From Actinomycetota bacterium (GTDB lineage: Bacteria; Actinomycetota; CADDZG01; WHSQ01): a DNA stretch of 55,596 nucleotides. The notes under the pieces are model-generated. The model was not told where the DNA came from. It saw nothing but the letters and a program-made list of their open reading frames with translations, and ran no database searches. Location: positions 1 to 55,596 of the forward strand of contig WHSV01000012.1 of assembly GCA_009379915.1 (NCBI GenBank). The letters are read 5' to 3'. Shown piece after piece: positions 8,929 through 16,908 of the stretch. Every line of letters starts with the position of its first letter. Within the stretch, counting starts at the first letter, position 1. The position numbers were made by a program, and so were the translations under genes.

Positions 8929-9531
8929 GTGCTCAACGCAAAGATCCGCGGCATCTGGGACAGGGGCATGAAACCCGTCGGCGGCTTCGTCGGCCGGAGC
9001 GGCATCACCCCGAACCAGATCACCATCTTCGGCGTCGTCGTCCAGGCCGTCGTGTCATATCTGATCGTGATCGATCGTCTCGTCGCGGCGGGGTTCGTGC
9101 TCATCGCCGCGGCTCTCCTCGACACGGTCGACGGGGCGGTGGCGAAGGCCCGGGGCCTCACGACGAAGTTCGGGGCGTTCTTGGACTCGACGTTGGACCG
9201 GCTCTCCGATGCGCTCGTGTTCCTGCCCATCGCCTGGCTCTATCTCGCCGATCCGACGCCCGAGCGGGCCGACCAGCAGTGGGTGGCGGCCCTCGCTCTC
9301 GTCACCCTGGTCCTGTCGCTCCTCGTCAGTTACGCGAAGGCCCGTGCCGAGGGCCTGGGGTTCGACTGCAACGTCGGTCTTATCGAGCGCGCCGAACGAT
9401 TGATCATCATGATCCTGGCGCTGGTGTTCAACGCGCTGCTTCCGGCCGCCCTGGTGGTGCTGGCGCTGGCGTCGCTCGTCACGCTCGTCCAACGAATCGC
9501 CCACGTCCGCAAGCAAGCCGGTGCCGGCTAA
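8929..9531 (+). CDS. pgsA: CDP-alcohol phosphatidyltransferase (phosphatidylinositol-phosphate synthase)
   Basis: A 200-residue integral membrane enzyme. The CDP-alcohol signature D-x2-D-G-x2-A-R-x8-G-x3-D-x3-D is complete, beginning DTVDGAVAKARG near residue 64 and ending GAFLDSTLDRLSD. Several transmembrane helices surround it. Because it heads an operon with an acyltransferase and a PimA-type mannosyltransferase, it is most likely the PIP synthase that joins CDP-diacylglycerol to inositol-1-phosphate, and not a PG-phosphate synthase. It starts with GTG and overlaps the next gene by 11 bases. Confidence 0.9.
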   Translation: MLNAKIRGIWDRGMKPVGGFVGRSGITPNQITIFGVVVQAVVSYLIVIDRLVAAGFVLIAAALLDTVDGAVAKARGLTTKFGAFLDSTLDRLSDALVFLPIAWLYLADPTPERADQQWVAALALVTLVLSLLVSYAKARAEGLGFDCNVGLIERAERLIIMILALVFNALLPAALVVLALASLVTLVQRIAHVRKQAGAG

Positions 9532-10453
9532 GCGGCCCGAGGGCGAGGGCCGGCTCCTACAACTCGTCTACTACGCCTACGTCGCCTTCAGTCGCCTCGC
9601 GCTCGCGATTCCCGAGTCGTGGGCCTACGGGCTGGCGGGCGGTCTCGGCTCGCTGGCGGCCCGGCGCAGCAAGAGGCGCGACCAGGTCGCACGAAATCTC
9701 GCCCGGATCACGGGCCGGCCGGCGGATTCTCCCGAGACCCAGGCTCTGGTGGTCGAGGCCTACCGGTCCTACGCGCGCTACTGGCTCGAGACCTTCCGGC
9801 TGGTGCGCGAGGGCAGGGAGTTCTTCCTCGAACGGTTTCAGGCGACGGGTCAGGAGAACCTCGACGGAGTGCTCGCCCGCGGGAAGGGCGCGGTGGTCGT
9901 CGTGGGCCATCTCGGCAACTGGGACGCGGCGGGGGCCTGGGTCGGGGCGCGGGGGAATCTCCTCGTGACCGTGGCCGAGGTTCTTCGTCCCCGCCGCATG
10001 TTCGAGTTCTTCGTGGAGCACCGCTCGAGACTGGGCATGCGCATCCATCCGGCCCAGGTGGGAGTGACGCGCACGCTCATCAAGGAGGTCAACGATGGTG
10101 CCGTGGTGGCCATCATGGGTGATCGCGATCTCAAGGGAACCGGCGTCGAGGTGGACTTCTTCGGCGCTCCCGCGACCCTGCCCGGCGGAGCGGCTTCCAT
10201 CGCGCTCAAGACCGGCGTTCCGATTCTCGTCGCCGGCGTCTACGGAGAGATCCTGAGCGACGGCAGGAGGGGCTGGAGCGCCGACATCTCCGCGCCCATC
10301 GAACTGCCGGCCAACGCAGGGCCCTCCTCGATCGCCGAGCTCACGCAGCGGGTTGGCTCCCAGCTCGAGGAGTTGATCGCCCGCCGTCCCGAGGAATGGC
10401 ACGTCTTCCAGCCCTTCTGGGTGGAGGATCGAAGGCGAGCGAAGAAGCCATGA
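9521..10453 (+). CDS. PIM/LpxL-type acyltransferase (PatA-like)
   Basis: A 310-residue member of the HtrB/LpxL acyltransferase family. The catalytic H-x4-D is visible as GHLGNWDAAGAW near residues 128-139, followed by the GDRDLKGTGVEVDFFG segment near 203-218. In mycobacteria the orthologue at this place (Rv2611c) acylates the mannose of phosphatidylinositol mannosides at the inner membrane. The GTG start lies inside the end of pgsA, and the stop overlaps the following ATG as ATGA, so pgsA, this gene and the mannosyltransferase gene are translationally coupled. Confidence 0.88.
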   Translation: MPAKRPEGEGRLLQLVYYAYVAFSRLALAIPESWAYGLAGGLGSLAARRSKRRDQVARNLARITGRPADSPETQALVVEAYRSYARYWLETFRLVREGREFFLERFQATGQENLDGVLARGKGAVVVVGHLGNWDAAGAWVGARGNLLVTVAEVLRPRRMFEFFVEHRSRLGMRIHPAQVGVTRTLIKEVNDGAVVAIMGDRDLKGTGVEVDFFGAPATLPGGAASIALKTGVPILVAGVYGEILSDGRRGWSADISAPIELPANAGPSSIAELTQRVGSQLEELIARRPEEWHVFQPFWVEDRRRAKKP

Positions 10454-11562
10454 GGATCGCCATCGTGTGCCCCTACGCGTGGGACCGTTTCGGGGGCGTC
10501 CAAACCCACGTCCGAGCTCAGGCGGCGACCCTGCGGGACCGCGGGCACGACGTCACCGTCATCGCCCCCAGGACGTGGTTGAAGCCCAAGCCTCCCGGTG
10601 ACCTCGCCCAGGTCGAAGAGGCCGTCCGCATCGGCCGCGCCGTGTCGATCCCCGCGAACGGCTCGATGGCTCCCATCGCGTTCGGCCCGGTGGCGGCCGC
10701 GGGAGTTCGGCGGACGCTCGCCGACCTGAGTCCCGACGTCGTCCACCTCCACGAGCCGCTGATTCCGAGCCTGAGCGGCCTGGCTCTGCTCAACTCGCAC
10801 GCCCCTTGTGTGGGGACTTTCCACGCGTCTTCCGAGTCGAGCATGGCTTATTGGACGGCGCGGCCCTTCCTCAGGGGGGCGATCGATCGCTTGCGCGTCC
10901 GCATCGTGGTCTCCGACGCGGCGCGCGCTCTCATAGGCCGGTACTTCCCCGGCGAGTACGAGGAGATTCCGAACGGGGTCGAGGTGGCGCGCTACGCGAC
11001 GGCTTCTCCGGTGGATCTGGGGGCCGGACGCAGGGTGTTGTTTCTCGGGCGCGTCGAGCGCCGCAAGGGACTCGTGGTCCTGATCCAGGCCATGACCCGG
11101 CTGCGCGATCTCGAGACCAAGCTCGTCATCGTCGGCACCGGGCCCGAGGAGCGTGCCTGCCGCGCTCTCGCCGCGCGGCTCGACGTCGACGTCCAGTTCA
11201 TCGGCGGCCTCCACGACGATCTCAAAGCGGGAATCTTTCGTTCGGCCGACGCCTATTGCGCGCCGGCTCTCGGAGGCGAATCGTTCGGAATCGTGCTCAT
11301 CGAGGCGATGTCGGCGGGTACGCCGGTCGTGTGCTCGGACCTGCCGGGCTTCCGGGCCGTCGCCGAGGGCGCGGCTGCGCTCGTGCCACCGGGCGACCCC
11401 GGCCGGCTGGCCGACGCGCTGAGAGAGGTCCTGACCGACGAAGGACGGGCCCGGCGTATGAGCGAATCGGGGATGGCGGTGGCCGATCGTTTCGACTGGC
11501 CCCGCCTCGCCGAGCGCCTGGAGGAGGTCTACGTCCGGGCGACGGCCGCTCCCGGGCGATGA
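10450..11562 (+). CDS. pimA: Glycosyltransferase family 4, PimA-like phosphatidylinositol mannosyltransferase
   Basis: From the ATG at 10450 the product is 370 residues, a GT-B enzyme. The start is set by the ATGA overlap and by the typical N-terminus MRIAIVCPYAWDRFGGVQTH, whose GGVQ loop binds the donor. The C-terminal half has RVERRKGL near 200 and the nucleotide-sugar site ESFGIVLIEAMSAGTPVV near 277-294. By position and sequence it should transfer mannose from GDP-mannose to phosphatidylinositol, the first PIM step. Confidence 0.9.
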   Translation: MRIAIVCPYAWDRFGGVQTHVRAQAATLRDRGHDVTVIAPRTWLKPKPPGDLAQVEEAVRIGRAVSIPANGSMAPIAFGPVAAAGVRRTLADLSPDVVHLHEPLIPSLSGLALLNSHAPCVGTFHASSESSMAYWTARPFLRGAIDRLRVRIVVSDAARALIGRYFPGEYEEIPNGVEVARYATASPVDLGAGRRVLFLGRVERRKGLVVLIQAMTRLRDLETKLVIVGTGPEERACRALAARLDVDVQFIGGLHDDLKAGIFRSADAYCAPALGGESFGIVLIEAMSAGTPVVCSDLPGFRAVAEGAAALVPPGDPGRLADALREVLTDEGRARRMSESGMAVADRFDWPRLAERLEEVYVRATAAPGR

Positions 11563-12290
11563 TGAGGAACATGGAGGACCAACACTCAGGATCGTCGCTT
11601 CCCGACTGGGGCCAGGATCGCGTAAGCGTGCCGGGGTTCGGAGCGCGGGCCCGGAGGGTCGTCGCCATCTTCGGATTCGTCCCCGTGCTGCTGCTGTTCC
11701 TCGTGCCCGCGGGCGTCGCTCCGCTCCTGGTGGCGGCTCTGATCGCGCTCTACTGTCTGGCGGTCGCCGCCTGGGTCCGGGTGCAGGGCCCCCGGGCGCT
11801 GAGCGCGGTGGGGGCGCGCCCCGGGCGCTCCGGTGAACTGGCACGGCTCGAGAACCTGGTCCAGGGACTGGCTAGCGATCTGGGCATCCCGCCGCCAGAC
11901 CTGCTCGTGACGGATGAGCCCGGGCCCAACGCGCTCGTGGCCAGGCGCTCGGGGCACGTCGTCGTCGTGACGGCGGATCTGGCGGGGGCTTTCAGCCGCA
12001 CCGAGCTGGAGGCCGTGCTCGCGCACTGTCTGGTGCGGGTCGCGTCCAACCAGGTCTCTGCCGCCCAGTTGGGCCTGGCCATGGGGCCACTCGGGGCGGG
12101 CCTCGGGGGCCTAACCGGAAGCTCGAACGATGTCCTGACGGCCGGCGTCACGAGATATCCCCCCGCCCTTGCGTCTGCGATCGAGAGATGTGAACCGCGC
12201 CGTGGCAGGTTCGCGGCCCTATGGTTCGTCGCGGAGGGGCCGACGCACGCGCCCTCCGAGGTGCGAATCTCGGTCCTCAGGGACCTCTAA
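11559..12290 (+). CDS. Degenerate M48 (HtpX-like) peptidase homologue, probable pseudoenzyme
   Basis: 243 residues from an ATG that overlaps the mannosyltransferase stop as ATGA. An N-terminal double membrane span lies at about residues 34-68 and is followed by the M48 pre-catalytic pattern LASDLGIPPPDLLV and PNALVARRSGHVVVV. At the place of the zinc motif it reads LEAVLAHCLVRVA, so HExxH has become H-C-L-V-R and the catalytic Glu and second His are gone. The reading frame is intact, which argues for a kept, non-proteolytic role over a pseudogene. It is the last gene of the PIM operon. Confidence 0.7.
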   Translation: MMRNMEDQHSGSSLPDWGQDRVSVPGFGARARRVVAIFGFVPVLLLFLVPAGVAPLLVAALIALYCLAVAAWVRVQGPRALSAVGARPGRSGELARLENLVQGLASDLGIPPPDLLVTDEPGPNALVARRSGHVVVVTADLAGAFSRTELEAVLAHCLVRVASNQVSAAQLGLAMGPLGAGLGGLTGSSNDVLTAGVTRYPPALASAIERCEPRRGRFAALWFVAEGPTHAPSEVRISVLRDL

Positions 12291-12488
12291 GCCGAGGGGA
12301 TAATGCCGGTCTTCGGCGGCCGAGCGTGTTAGCTTGCACCGAGCCGACCGGGCGCCGAGCCGCTCTGTAATCGGGTTGCTGCGCACGAGGCCAAGCCGGG
12401 ACGCAGCCGAGATGGGACCGAGCTGCGAGAGAAGCTGGCCGGTCGAGTCTGGACATCAATCGAACGTGATTCAAGGAGGACGCGCGGG
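12291..12488 (+). promoter_or_regulatory. Leader/promoter region of the DUF3048 pair
   Basis: A 198-base gap with no plausible ORF or tRNA. It ends in a strong AAGGAGGA ribosome-binding site (12473-12480) eight bases before the TTG start of the next gene. The stretch from about 12370 to 12450 is rich in complementary GC segments and contains GGGACGCA, a string also present in c-di-GMP-I riboswitches, but I cannot fit the whole fold. I could not fix a promoter. Confidence 0.3.
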
Positions 12489-13523
12489 TTGTCCACGAAG
12501 GTAAAGGCCGCAATCGTCGGCGTACTAGTAGTGCTCGTGGCGGGTGGCGTCTACGTCGCCCTCGCCGACAAAGAAGACATACCCGTCATCGGTGGAGCAC
12601 TAGCTCCGTCGAAGTGCCCACTCACGGGTGAGGAACCACGCGACGAGGGACTCCTGGACCGTCCCGCGGTTGCCGTCAAGATCGAGAATGCACCGGTCGC
12701 GTACCCGCTGTCGGGGCTCGAGGACGCCGACGTCGTGTACGAGGAGCTGGTCGAGGGTGGCGTGACCCGTTTCATGGCCATCTATCACTGTGCGGATACG
12801 CCCAAGGCAGGTCCGATTCGCAGCGCGCGCGTGGTCGACGCATCGATCATGTTGCCGACAACGCGTATTCTCGCCTTCTCCGGAGGCAACGAGGCCGTGC
12901 TGAGCAATCTGTCGGACAACGACATCGTTCGGGTGGACGAGACCAATGCAGGAAACGCGATGCAGCGGGTGCCGCGCGAGGGACTCGCGACGGAGCACAC
13001 GCTTTACGGACACAGCGGGAGGCTCAGGAGAATCGGCCAGGAGGAGTTCAGCGAGACACCTCGAACCGAGTTCGACTTCGGGAGCATCGACGACAACGGA
13101 CGCACCCGGCCGGCTCGCAACGTGACGATCAACTTCTCGTCCTCGACCACCGTGTCCTATGAGTTCAACGGCGAGCGCTACGCGCGCTCGCAGGCAGGAG
13201 CTCCGTTCGAGGCCGAGGGTCACGGTCAGGTAGGAGTCGAGAACGTGATCGTCGAACAACACACCGTGAACCTCAGCGAGATCGTCGACGTCACCGGCAC
13301 ACCGTCGATCGAGATTGCAGACGAAACCGGCTCGGGCAGAGCGACTCTGTTCAGGGACGGACGAGCGATTCGCGGCACGTGGGAGCGAGAGAACGTGGAC
13401 GACCCCGTGGTCTTCAAGACCACCGGCGGCGACGACATGGTGCTTGCTCCGGGAACCGTCTGGATTCATCTCGTTCCCAACCCCCGTAGCGAAGTGGAGG
13501 GGTCCTTTGACTTCGGCCGGTAG
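12489..13523 (+). CDS. DUF3048 (YerB-like) envelope protein, signal-anchored
   Basis: 344 residues from a TTG start backed by AAGGAGGA. An N-terminal hydrophobic segment (about 5-26, AAIVGVLVVLVAGGVYVALA) should anchor it outside the membrane. The DUF3048 core begins at CPLTGEE near 43; conserved parts are PAVAVKIENAP, the VYEELVEGGVTRFMAIY block near 78-94, and IRSAR. The C-terminal half corresponds to the second YerB domain. The function of the family is unknown. The next gene is a full-length paralogue only 4 bases away. Confidence 0.82.
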   Translation: MSTKVKAAIVGVLVVLVAGGVYVALADKEDIPVIGGALAPSKCPLTGEEPRDEGLLDRPAVAVKIENAPVAYPLSGLEDADVVYEELVEGGVTRFMAIYHCADTPKAGPIRSARVVDASIMLPTTRILAFSGGNEAVLSNLSDNDIVRVDETNAGNAMQRVPREGLATEHTLYGHSGRLRRIGQEEFSETPRTEFDFGSIDDNGRTRPARNVTINFSSSTTVSYEFNGERYARSQAGAPFEAEGHGQVGVENVIVEQHTVNLSEIVDVTGTPSIEIADETGSGRATLFRDGRAIRGTWERENVDDPVVFKTTGGDDMVLAPGTVWIHLVPNPRSEVEGSFDFGR

Positions 13524-13527
13524 ACGC

Positions 13528-14562
13528 ATGGCGGTCTTCGGCCCGCTTGTTGCGATCCTCTTGTTCGGGGCTGCCTGCACGAGCGACGAGCCGGAACCGG
13601 ACGCCGAGCCGGAGGCGGCCGCCCCCGAGGAAGTCCCTCCGATCTGTCCGCTGACCGGTGAGGACCCGCCGAAGCGTATCGATCTTGCGCGCCCCGCCGT
13701 GGCGCTCAAGATCGAGAACTCGCCGGACTCGAGGCCGCAGACCGGCCTCGACCAGGCCGACATCGTGTACGAGGAGATCGTCGAGGGTGGCGTCACCCGG
13801 TTCATGGCCATCTATCACTGCCACGACGCGGCGGCGGGCGGACCGGTTCGCAGCGCGCGTTTCGACGACCCGAAGATCGCCAAGCCGTTCACGCGCATCC
13901 TCGCTTTCTCGGGCGCCAACCAGATCGTTCTGAATGAACTGAACAAGCAGAAGTTGATCGCACTCGACGAGCAGAACGCGTCGGGCCCGCTGTTCCGCGT
14001 CCCTCCGGGAAGCACCGACGTTCACAGCGTCTTCGGAAGCACGGCTCGGCTCAGGAAGCTGGGAGCCGAGAAGAGGGCCAAGGTCGGCCCGCCCGAGAGT
14101 TCGTACTTCGAGTTCGGCGACATGCCGGACGGAGCCAGGAAGGCCAAGTCGGTGGCTCTGAACTTCAATCCCAGCAATGAGATCACCTGGCGCTGGAAGA
14201 ACGACAGGTGGGTGCGATTCGAAGCGGGCTTTCCGTTCAAGTCATCGGGTGGCGGGCAGATCGGAACACCGAACCTTCTCATTCAGGAGGTCGATGTCAG
14301 CGACTCGACGACGATCACCGACGTCGCGGGGAACCCGTCGCCGGATATCGATCTGAAGGGGAAGGGCCGGGCATTTCTGTTCCGGGACGGAAAAGTCGTC
14401 AAGGGAACCTGGAAGGCGAACAAAGATGGAGTGCCGTCCTTCAAAAACAGTCGCGGTGAGCCGTTCACGTTCGAGGTGGGTTCGACTTGGATCGAGTTGT
14501 TGCCCTCCAAGAAGGGCAACATCAAGGGATCGATCAGCTTCTCCAAGAAGGGGAACGCCTGA
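13528..14562 (+). CDS. DUF3048 (YerB-like) lipoprotein, tandem paralogue
   Basis: 344 residues from the ATG at 13528; longer readings upstream only extend into the previous gene in another frame. The signal peptide MAVFGPLVAILLFGAAC ends at Cys17 in a lipobox-like context and is followed by an acidic Glu/Pro/Ala linker, so this copy is probably a lipoprotein. The DUF3048 landmarks repeat those of the upstream gene: CPLTGEDPP, PAVALKIENSP, VYEEIVEGGVTRFMAIYHC. The identity is highest in these blocks and low elsewhere, indicating an old duplication. Confidence 0.82.
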   Translation: MAVFGPLVAILLFGAACTSDEPEPDAEPEAAAPEEVPPICPLTGEDPPKRIDLARPAVALKIENSPDSRPQTGLDQADIVYEEIVEGGVTRFMAIYHCHDAAAGGPVRSARFDDPKIAKPFTRILAFSGANQIVLNELNKQKLIALDEQNASGPLFRVPPGSTDVHSVFGSTARLRKLGAEKRAKVGPPESSYFEFGDMPDGARKAKSVALNFNPSNEITWRWKNDRWVRFEAGFPFKSSGGGQIGTPNLLIQEVDVSDSTTITDVAGNPSPDIDLKGKGRAFLFRDGKVVKGTWKANKDGVPSFKNSRGEPFTFEVGSTWIELLPSKKGNIKGSISFSKKGNA

Positions 14563-14677
14563 CGCTCCTGATAGACTGCGTTCGATAACGACCCTGGTCA
14601 GCGGCCATTTTCCGGCACGACCCCGTGCTTCTTGCTCTTCGAGTGGCCCCCAGGAATCTCAGTGAGAGGAACGCACG

Positions 14678-15574
14678 ATGGCCGACACATCCAGAGAGAC
14701 CGGAGGACTTCGCGTCAAGCGCGGGCTGGCCGAGATGCTGAAGGGCGGCGTCATCATGGACGTGACGACCGCCGAGCAGGCCAAGATCGCAGAGGACGCC
14801 GGCGCCGTCGCGGTCATGGCCCTCGAGCGCGTTCCCGCGGACATTCGGGCGGAGGGCGGTGTCGTGCGAATGGCGGACACCTCCAAGGTCCACGAGATCA
14901 TGGAGTCCGTATCGATCCCCGTAATGGCCAAGTGCCGCATCGGCCACTTCGTCGAGGCTCAGGTGCTCGAGAGCATCGGCGTGGACTACATCGACGAATC
15001 CGAGGTGCTCACCCCGGCCGACGAGTCCAACCACGTCGACAAGTGGGACTTCACCGTGCCCTTCGTGTGCGGTGCCACCAATCTAGGTGAGGCGCTTCGC
15101 CGCATTGGCGAGGGCGCCGCGATGATTCGCAGCAAAGGCGAGGCCGGCACGGGCAACGTTGTCGAGGCGGTTCGTCACATGCGCTCGATCGGCAGCGAGA
15201 TGAAGCGACTCACGACGCTCGACTCGGGCGAGCTCATGGGTGCGGCCAAGGAGTTGCGTGCTCCGTTCGAGCTGGTGCGCGAGATCGCCCAGACCGGCAA
15301 GCTGCCCGTCGTGTTGTTCACCGCGGGAGGCATAGCGACGCCCGCCGACGCCGCCCTGATGATGCAGTTGGGGGCCGAGGGCGTGTTCGTCGGCTCGGGA
15401 ATCTTCAAGAGCGGTGATCCCGCAACGAGGGCGCGTGCGATCGTCGACGCCACCACGCACTTCGCGGATCCCGACATCATCGCCAAAGTGTCGAAAGGAC
15501 TCGGCGAGGCCATGGTCGGCATCAACGTGTCCGATCTGCCCGACTCCGAGCGGCTCGCGCGGCGCGGCTGGTAA
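14678..15574 (+). CDS. pdxS: Pyridoxal 5'-phosphate synthase subunit PdxS
   Basis: 298 residues, full length. PdxS is the TIM-barrel synthase that makes PLP from ribose 5-phosphate, glyceraldehyde 3-phosphate and ammonia. Conserved segments are [18 protein letters not shown] (near 26-43), [15 protein letters not shown] with [13 protein letters not shown] (near 51-95, including the first catalytic Lys), and [16 protein letters not shown] (near 149-164, including the second Lys). A GAGAGGA ribosome-binding site precedes the ATG. The glutaminase subunit gene pdxT follows 5 bases later. Confidence 0.97.
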   Translation: MADTSRETGGLRVKRGLAEMLKGGVIMDVTTAEQAKIAEDAGAVAVMALERVPADIRAEGGVVRMADTSKVHEIMESVSIPVMAKCRIGHFVEAQVLESIGVDYIDESEVLTPADESNHVDKWDFTVPFVCGATNLGEALRRIGEGAAMIRSKGEAGTGNVVEAVRHMRSIGSEMKRLTTLDSGELMGAAKELRAPFELVREIAQTGKLPVVLFTAGGIATPADAALMMQLGAEGVFVGSGIFKSGDPATRARAIVDATTHFADPDIIAKVSKGLGEAMVGINVSDLPDSERLARRGW

Positions 15575-15579
15575 GTGGT

Positions 15580-16158
15580 TTGAAGATAGGAGTGCTCGCC
15601 CTGCAGGGCGGCGCGCGCGAACATCTCCGTGCACTGGAGTCGGCCGGGGCCACTCCCGTCGAGGTGAAGAAGCCCGCGCAACTAGCGGGAGTCGATGCCC
15701 TCGTCCTACCCGGAGGCGAGTCGACGACGATCGGCAAGCTGCTCGACCGCTTCGAGTTGCTCGAGCCATTGAAAGAGCGGGCGAACGACGGCATGCCTCT
15801 CTACGGCACTTGCGCCGGGCTCATCCTCATGGCGAACCAGATCGTCGGGGGCCAGGACGCTCCGCACCGTCTCGGCGTGATGGATGTGGGCGTGCGACGC
15901 AACGCGTACGGGCGCCAGGTCGACTCGTTCGAGTCGGAGCTGGAGGTTAAGGGTCTGGAAGCATCCTTCACCGCGGTGTTCATAAGGGCCCCCGTGATCG
16001 AGCGGGTCGGGGACGGCGTGGAGGTCCTCGCGACCTGCGACGAGGTACCCGTCCTGGTCCGCCAGGGCCGCCTCATGGCGTCGAGTTTCCACCCCGAGAT
16101 GACCGGGGATGCGAGACTGCACGAGGTGTTCGTCGAGATCGTTAGAAAGACTAAATAG
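15580..16158 (+). CDS. pdxT: Pyridoxal 5'-phosphate synthase glutaminase subunit PdxT
   Basis: 192 residues from a TTG start. PdxT hydrolyses glutamine and passes ammonia to PdxS. The start is set by the typical N-terminus KIGVLALQGGAREH. GGESTTIGKL near 47-56 is the family loop, the nucleophile Cys is in LYGTCAGLIL near 78-82, and the His/Glu of the triad are in SSFHPEMTGD near 171-180. It is directly followed, with no gap, by the GTG of yebC. Confidence 0.95.
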   Translation: MKIGVLALQGGAREHLRALESAGATPVEVKKPAQLAGVDALVLPGGESTTIGKLLDRFELLEPLKERANDGMPLYGTCAGLILMANQIVGGQDAPHRLGVMDVGVRRNAYGRQVDSFESELEVKGLEASFTAVFIRAPVIERVGDGVEVLATCDEVPVLVRQGRLMASSFHPEMTGDARLHEVFVEIVRKTK

Positions 16159-16908
16159 GTGTCCGGCCACTCCAAGTGGAGCACCATCAAGCGCAAGAAG
16201 GGCGCGGCGGACGCGCAGCGCGCCAAGCAGTGGGGCAAGCTGCTGCGCTTCGTCGAGGTCGCCGCGCGCGACGGTGGGGGCAACGTCGACTCCAACCCGA
16301 CCCTCGCGACGGCGGTGGCCAAGGCCAAGGCGGGATCGGTCCCCAACGACAACATCACGCGCGCGATCAAGCGCGGCACCGGGGAGCTCGAGGGCGAGTC
16401 CTACGAGGAGGCCGGCTACGAGGGTTACGGGCCCGGCGGGGTTGCGATCCTCGTTCAGTGCCTGACCTCCAACCGGAACCGTTCTGCCCAGGATGTGCGA
16501 AGCATCTTCAACAAGCACGGGGGCAAGATGGCCGAGCCGGGCTCGGTCGCGTTCATGTTCGAGGCCAAGGGCGTCGTAACCGTGGGCGCGCCGGGCGCGC
16601 CGGAGGACGAGGTCTTCATGGTCGCCGCGGACGCGGGGGCCGAGGACATCAGCGGCGGTGACGAGCTCATCGAGGTCATCACCCCGCCCGGGTCCTTCAA
16701 GGCCGTCACGGAGGCCCTCGCGGCCGCCGGCATCGCCGTCGAGAACGCGGACCTGACGCAGATGCCGAAGAGCACCGTGCCGGTCGAGGGTGGCGACGCA
16801 AAGAAGGTTCTCAACCTGATCGACGCATTGGAGGAGCTCGACGACGTGCAGGACGTGTACGCGAACTTCGATATCTCCGACGATGTCCTCGCCTCCGTCG
16901 CTTCCTGA
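16159..16908 (+). CDS. YebC/PmpR-family protein
   Basis: 249 residues, full length. The N-terminus SGHSKWSTIKRKKGAADAQ and the ITRAIKRGTGE segment near 70-80 are diagnostic. Members were named as transcription regulators; recent work on YebC-type proteins links some to relief of ribosome stalling at proline-rich sequences, and which role applies here cannot be told. The GTG immediately abuts the pdxT stop. Position before ruvC is classical for the family. The next gene starts 26 bases inside its 3' end. Confidence 0.95.
   Translation: MSGHSKWSTIKRKKGAADAQRAKQWGKLLRFVEVAARDGGGNVDSNPTLATAVAKAKAGSVPNDNITRAIKRGTGELEGESYEEAGYEGYGPGGVAILVQCLTSNRNRSAQDVRSIFNKHGGKMAEPGSVAFMFEAKGVVTVGAPGAPEDEVFMVAADAGAEDISGGDELIEVITPPGSFKAVTEALAAAGIAVENADLTQMPKSTVPVEGGDAKKVLNLIDALEELDDVQDVYANFDISDDVLASVAS

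Noticed and set aside
10806-11558. A 494-residue plus-strand ORF running through the PimA-like gene
   Set aside because: Its first 250 codons are an Arg/Gly/Pro-rich shadow of the mannosyltransferase gene; the real gene starts at the ATGA overlap at 11559.
12370-12450. Firm call of a c-di-GMP-I riboswitch
   Set aside because: Only short strings match and the P2 stem-loop is missing; kept as an unexplained leader.
13315-13527. N-terminal extension of the second DUF3048 protein
   Set aside because: It overlaps the first DUF3048 gene in another frame; a signal peptide begins at the ATG at 13528.
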